Source: Rhea pennata
Lineage: Eukaryota > Chordata > Aves > Rheiformes > Rheidae
Assembly (NCBI RefSeq): GCF_028389875.1
Contig: NC_084682.1
Span: 6,582,001 to 6,646,000, forward strand
Direction: 5' to 3'
Length of the DNA stretch: 64,000 bases
This document shows, piece after piece, positions 57,933 to 64,000 of the stretch (position 1 is the first letter of the stretch; each line of letters opens with the position of its first letter). A model generated the notes under the pieces. It was given only the letters and a program-made list of their open reading frames with translations, searched no databases and was not told the DNA's origin. The translations under genes and the position numbers were made by a program.

Positions 57933-60796
57933 TTTGTTTAATATTTACGCTTGACTCAAGTCTTGCAAGTCTAATGCAATCTGTAGTCCACCTGAAGCAG
58001 TTAACTATGAAACACAAAGCTAGTATTCCTGACTTGTTTTCTATGCCTAGCCATCTCTGTAGGCTTCCTGTTTTTCAGGTAGTAAAATGAATATTCCACA
58101 TTCCAGGGAGCTGAAGCTAGATATCCTGAGATACCCATTTATGACCCCCCTCTCCCCTCCCCCACCATGATACAAATGAATGCTGATGATTTCAAAAAAT
58201 CAATATTACTCTAAATGAGCATTGTAACCCTCCAATGCTAAAGAGATTTAAGTTATACTCCTGTAACTGTTAAACTACTCAGATCACAGCAAATTGTCCA
58301 CAGGATCACTGAAGAGCAAGATGTACATAGCTTCTCTTCTTAAAGCTGGGTAGAACATATGTGGCTGGCTGAGAAATTCTGAGAGTCAACAGCAGTCAGG
58401 AAGCCTGTGAACCACTGCTTTGGTAAGGATATCCGATATACTCCGATATGACACGGAATTCATACTAGAGCAACAAGGTAGAATATGTCAGATAAGTAAG
58501 TACCTATATCAACTGAAACTTATTTAAAACTATTTTATCACAGTACCAGAACTACCACTATACGATGCAGTTTTACCTTCCAGCATGGAAGAGCACTTCC
58601 TTCATATTAAATTGTCACTATGGAACTACAGTAATAGCATTCTAAAGGGTAAATTTGTCTGACTTAAGTCCTTCTGATATTGACCTGAAGCACTGTAGGG
58701 TAGAAGGATTTGTAAATTAGTGTGCGCACAGCACTTTAGACAGTAGCGTACTAACTTTCCCTTGCAGGCAGTACACCAGTTTTAGAGGTTCCTAAAGGCT
58801 ACGCTTCAGACTGCAACAGACTGTGTCAGTACCCACAGAAGAGCTCGGAATACGTCATCCGCAAACATCCCGTTGCAAGCTCTCAAGGTTGTCCCAACAA
58901 CAGCGTCACCCTTATCAGAACCACAAAATTGGAGGCTGCCTACTGAATTTTGAAAATTAGCACAATTAACTAGTTTCATTACTCTGATTCACTGATTCTG
59001 CATAAAACAGTATCGCTATGACTATTTTTTCCCACAACTGGCTCTTCTGTTAGTATCTCAAGAAAGTGACCAAGACATCTGTCAGTGTAAAGAAACTATT
59101 TGTTACTCTGTTGCATGATGGCCAAATCCTTTCTTTCAGAGGTGATATATTAGAAGCCAAGAAAAGTTTCCATTGCCACATGCAGAATAAGGACACATAC
59201 CCTTATTGCGGATTTCAGAACAATTTTTCCTTACATTTTTTCCCCTTTTCTAAGGGAAAAGAGAAAAAAATATACTACTAAGATTCCTCACAGTTACACT
59301 GTTTTAGGTTTACAGATTTCCTAGTTAACTAAAAACCGAGAATATAAATATGTACCCATATTAAAAAGTCACTCAAATGTTACCTTGTACAAGTCTGGAT
59401 ACCATATGTAAGTCCACTAACAATGTTTGAAAATTGTTGCAACTTCTGTCGATCTCTAGACTTCAGTCTTTAAGCTATTTCATTCCCCATTTCAACACTG
59501 ACAACATGACATATCAACAGCAGACACATAAAAACACAGATAAAGATTTGACATGGTTAGCACAACATTACAAACCAGGGCTCAGGTCCCTATGATATAC
59601 AGAGGACTTGCAGTTACAGAAGAGAAAGCTATACTTTCATTCAGTCCAACAAGACAGATGCAAAGTTTAATATCCACATTTATGATAAGCACGCATTTCA
59701 GAGAGTCTCATTTGCTGCTTACGTTCCTAACAGCTCAGTGCAATTGTAAGCCCAACCCGCCTATCTAACCCTTTCCCAAAATACTCCCCACCCCCTTCCC
59801 CAAATCCAGGAAAATACACAGCAGTTTTCAAATACTCCGTGATCTTGTCAGAGCGGAGCTAAAGCATACCTATAGAACAAAGGAAAGCAGGAAGTGATTA
59901 AAATGACACACAACGTTTTTTGTATGTTCCTTAAAGAACTGTAAACAGTAAAGCCTCCAGTCAATGCTGCTCGACCTTTATACCTCCATGTGCACACAAC
60001 ATCCAGCAATACACAACAGAACTGCAGAAATTCTATAAACCAGTAACTCTGGGGATCCAAGTGCTTTAACCCTTCTACTGCCAACACACAACTTCTTTGA
60101 AAGAGATCACAACTTAATACATTTCTAGAAACAGGAATACAGTACTGACTTTAAAAACAGTTTCTAAGGCTCAGACTGAGTCCAAAAAGGCCTCTGATTG
60201 GGTTCATTCAAGCTCTTATGTTTGGACTGCATGAATGCAGCATAAGAATGATTGCAGCAAGACATCCACAGATAATTTCTACATTTATTTTTATACCAAA
60301 AAGTTATGTGCAACAAATAAAATTCATACATATTTACATTGTTTTACCTGTTAGCAAAATTGTATCCTAAACCTCCAATAGAGAATCTCTCAACCTAGAT
60401 TGATAAAAGGAACATCTGCCCAGTGACTCCACTTAAATGGATGTTTAATCTGGAGTTTAAAGCGCTAGTAATAAATAGTTGATGGAACATACTATACAGA
60501 ACACACACCTAATATTTAGGCCATGCTTAATACAGTGTTATGGTAACAGAACACTTCATCTTTTCTGGACCAGTTTTGTCTAGATCATGTTTAAACACCG
60601 GCAAAACCAAAGTTACCAGATCTCTCTAACTTTAGCCCGCGTAAATTCGGAGCCACAATTGCTGCCTGAAGCACCTCGGTAATCTTTTTGAACGGTCAAG
60701 AGACTCTGTACAGCAGAAGACGAATACATACTACAGTACGCAGAAATCTCCTCATTGGAGAGAGCTGTTCTCATCTTGGATATCAACGGTGGTAGG

Positions 60797-60951
60797 GAAT
60801 GTTTCATTGGCCTTAGAGTTGCAAATACTTTACAGTAAGAAACTTTCAGGAACATTCGTTTTCTAAATGAGACTTGAATGCTTTGTTGGCCTTAAGAGTA
60901 GTAAGTACCTTACAGTAAGAGGATTTCAGGAATGTTTACTTCCTAAACAGG
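60797..60951. repeat. Diverged tandem duplication, period about 79 bp
   Basis: Unit 1 (from 60797) and unit 2 (from 60876) share GAATG.TT, TTGGCCTTA, ACAGTAAGA, TTTCAGGAA and CCTAAA/TCTAAA words in the same order. They differ at many positions, so the duplication is old. Confidence 0.8.
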
Positions 60952-61279
60952 TTTTGGGATTTCATTCTTTTGCCTCTTCAACCAGCCCCTCCCTGCAGAA
61001 CTTTTGAGAGCAAGGGAGGAGGAAAGTGTCCCAAATTCAGAAGCACTGTTTGTATCTTTTTTCCTGACTCTTCCCCCCCACCCAATTTCTCACAAGTGTT
61101 GAAACCACAACCAGAATCTGTGTAGTGATACTGCCCCCTCGTCCCTCTTCCAAACCAGGTATTACTTCTTAGCAGTGAGCCATACTATTGTATCCTCAAA
61201 GTTTCCCCAGGAATCTTACCAAACATTACATCCTGTTTTCTAAAGGTCAAATTAGTATCAAACATACGTTTGCCATGAC

Positions 61280-61297
61280 TTTTTTTTTTTTTTTTTT
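61280..61297. repeat. Poly-T tract (T18)
   Basis: Eighteen consecutive T residues. It may be the reverse-strand A-tail of an old retroposed sequence, but no such element was recognised beside it. Confidence 0.7.
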
Positions 61298-64000
61298 GGC
61301 TAGAGTAGGCAGGGGGCAGTTGCATGAAGCACTTGTCTGATTTCTGTCACATTCCTAGTTGTAACCTGAGCCATTTTACTGGAAGAAATATGCTGTTTCT
61401 GTCATTGGCAGCAATGAGGAAAGAGTCAAAGAACTGGAAGCGGAGAGGTCCAAATTTCTACTGCTGATATTATTTTGCCCTTTATTCACGCCAACTGCAT
61501 TTCTAAAGCACAAAAGAGAAAAAGAAATTAGGGCCACTTCTAGCAAATCACTTCCAGTAAAAAGTAACTGTAAGAAAAGCACACAAGACAAAAAGTTCAC
61601 AATTAAGGATCAGATTTGCAAGACTGTGCACAAAGTATAGCTGCAAATTCTTCCAGAGACCAAGCTAATTTTTCATTTGATCTCCATGTGCACACAAACA
61701 AGGACTGCAGACACAAACTCTGAAAATCTGGCCCTAAACAATTTTACTCAACAATGTGAATTAACTATGCCCACACAGACAAGCACAAGACACAGTGAAG
61801 TTAGCCAACATCTATGCTTTCAGTTGATGGGGCTTTTCTCCTTTTTTAGTGTGCATTAAACCAGAAATTGGACCAATAATCATTGATTATATTTGTCTCC
61901 ATTGCTGTTTGTTCTGAGGTATTAGCACTGTGACTAACCATTTCAGGCAGCACGTATTCACCTCTTCCTTGGATGAAAAGATGCCTTAGTGTAGATCACA
62001 GGAATGCATCCAAACAAATCTATACAACACATTAAACAGCGGTATTGCCTCAAGGCTTATAAAAGGACAGAGCAAAGCCTTGAGGGACCAATTTAACACT
62101 GTCCACTCCCCTCACATCGAAATTCAAGGCATTTTACAGACAGAACTAAACATCAAGACAAGCTTTAACTATACTCTGATCAATACAAAATGAATTGTCA
62201 TCTAAAACTGTTAGACAAGAGGGACAAGTAATTTAGTGTTACATGCAACAGATGTTACTCATACCACAGAACTTTATACATAAAGCAGTTTCCAACTGCA
62301 TCCTGGATACAAACCAGAAAATTACCTCAGGAGTAATTTAAATACTATGTTGTGAGTTCAGTCTAAAAATCCTATCTTCTCTACTGAACACTGCATGTTT
62401 CAGTCAAGTTTATCCTCAGCAACTTAGTGTTTATAATCCACTTAGCAATACAACGTGTCTCTTAGACATTCATGTTTAAGGAAAAAACTAAAATAGTTAA
62501 ACTAACTCTTTAAATAAATGGGTATGCAGTTGGAACTTGTCATATTTAGAGGCTGACAAGGGCACAAAGCAGCACAGCACCAATTACAGAAAGTAGCCAA
62601 ACCTATTTGTTTTGGTGTCAGAGTCTGAAACACAAGTATTTTACTTTTCTGGATCATGTTATCAGCCTTCCGTCACATTGATTTAAGTTAACTGAAATAA
62701 TATTGCTACCACTTCTCAGTCTAAAAACTAAAATAGATATCTGAACACCTTCTATTCCCAGCAATTTTGTTGCTGTTTTTTTTTCCTTTTTGTTTGTTCA
62801 TTTTTCAAGCAAGGACACTTCTGCCTGCCAAGTTCAACACAAAGTATTTGGTTTAAGATTTCAAGACAGAAGGCACTTTTAACATTCACCCTTAGAATAC
62901 TGAGTGCAGAAACAACATTTACAATTTTGTTCAGGTGCTTAAATCTGTAGTTTAATTTTTTTTTAATTAGTTATTAGAAAGAGCAATGATAGCACTATCA
63001 CATTTCATTTTCAGGAGCACATTTACTTATTTATCTCACTAAACAGACTGCCCTTCCAAGGGACCTTGTGTGCATCTGTCCTAAAGTTCATTTCCCAATA
63101 TAGCACAGGCCAAAGATCCTGACCAAGATCAATTAAGTATCTGCTTATTCAGTGCACTGCTTGGTTATTCCACTCAGTCAGTGGTTTCCACTGCAAATTG
63201 CAATCCTATACTGCAGCATTCACATAACATCAAACATCAGTAACACTGGCTGTCTGACAGCAGTTTAAAATGAAAACATAGCTCTGCATGGAAATTAAGC
63301 CATTTCAAAGAGATCTTTGACACACCAACCCCCAATCTGTATATAATATCCCAATGGTAGCTTTCTGTTGACCACATTTAGCTATTTTCATTCTGTACAG
63401 AAGTTAATGAAATTGTGGTTTAATAGGTATACTTCAAGTTTCAGCTTTAATTCCATTTTCATTAGTGGAGAGAAAAAAAAAGGAACAAATCCAACTACCA
63501 TTTTTGTGAAAGCACTAGCAGCGAGTGCAGCAACGTTTTCTCTACAGAAGTCACTCTTTCCATCGTCTCAGTCACCTCTTAGCGGAACACTCTGAAACCT
63601 CCTAGGCTAACAAAACTGATTGTACAGTGAGTTCTCCAGGGATGAAACCAGTATTTCTAATTTTATTTACAGTATAAGTCCCAGTCAAATCTAAGTCCAT
63701 CAGCTTAAAAAAAAAAGTAATACATATACTGTAAACATGGCAACATTAAATATGGTAATGCTATTCTAGAATATTTAATGTCATGATCACATCTCATTAT
63801 ACCTGAAATTGAATTTATATACAGGATATCTTGTAGCAAGTGTTACCACTTCACAAGCGGAGGGGAAGGAGGGAGAGTCTAGTTTTGCTGTGGCTAAGAC
63901 TCCTTTAAAGTAAAGTTAAAGCTTGTCTTTGATTGTATTAGAGCTTTCTTTCATAACCACATTTAAATTGAATATTAGCACAAAAAATTATCTAGGGCCC

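Larger units (their letters stand above)
57960..64000. other. AT-rich region downstream of GUSB, no coding exon found
   Basis: No protein-like frame or RNA gene was seen in 6 kb. In other vertebrates VKORC1L1 lies next, facing GUSB, so part of this could be its long 3' UTR on the minus strand. AATAAA words occur on that strand near 60290, 61486 and 63663. I found no trace of VKORC1L1 coding sequence, so this is only a position-based guess. Confidence 0.35.

Noticed and set aside
57960-64000. VKORC1L1 coding exon
   Set aside because: Expected as neighbour from gene order in other vertebrates, but no matching peptide was found; at most its 3' UTR is here.

Overview
The window is bird (avian) nuclear DNA. 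Four multi-exon vertebrate genes can be rebuilt exon by exon from GT-AG splice sites, and a CR1 LINE tail is present. The hallmark is a head-to-tail pair of argininosuccinate lyase / delta-crystallin genes (ASL1, ASL2), the tandem duplication known from birds. I cannot name the species.

Layout. (1) 1-20,252: the 5' part of CRCP on the minus strand, with exons 1-4 visible. CRCP encodes RPC9, a subunit of RNA polymerase III. Its intron 1 holds a minisatellite of about 40 units beginning less than 100 bp after exon 1. A tRNA-Gly(GCC) gene lies about 230 bp upstream of the CRCP start codon on the same strand. (2) 20.6-26.0 kb: intergenic, with a palindrome, a GC-rich island of unknown origin, and a diverged block repeated upstream of ASL2. 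(3) 26.1-34.5 kb: ASL1, an intact 466-codon reading frame (delta-1-crystallin type). (4) 34.5-36.9 kb: spacer with a CR1 3' end. (5) 37.0-44.96 kb: ASL2, an intact 468-codon reading frame (delta-2, enzyme type). (6) 46.4-57.9 kb: GUSB, lysosomal beta-glucuronidase, 12 exons and 661 codons, preceded by a 54-bp repeat carrying YY1-like motifs and in-frame ATGs. (7) 57.9-64.0 kb: AT-rich sequence with no coding exon found.

Main observation. The two ASL genes are about 99% identical over most of their length, introns and 3' flank included, yet their 5' flanks are strongly diverged. This suggests gene conversion acting on an old duplication. Two coding patches escape it: the first 17 codons of exon 3, and exon 12 with the end of exon 11. 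These encode the N-terminal substrate-binding segment (Trp11) and the mobile 280s loop with the fumarate-lyase signature. ASL2 keeps the canonical residues there. ASL1 has lost Trp11, Thr281 and Gly282 and changed Asp293 (ASL2 numbering). The pair therefore looks like an enzyme plus a lens-protein copy kept apart only at active-site patches. Both carry the same SOX2-PAX6 type lens enhancer in intron 3.
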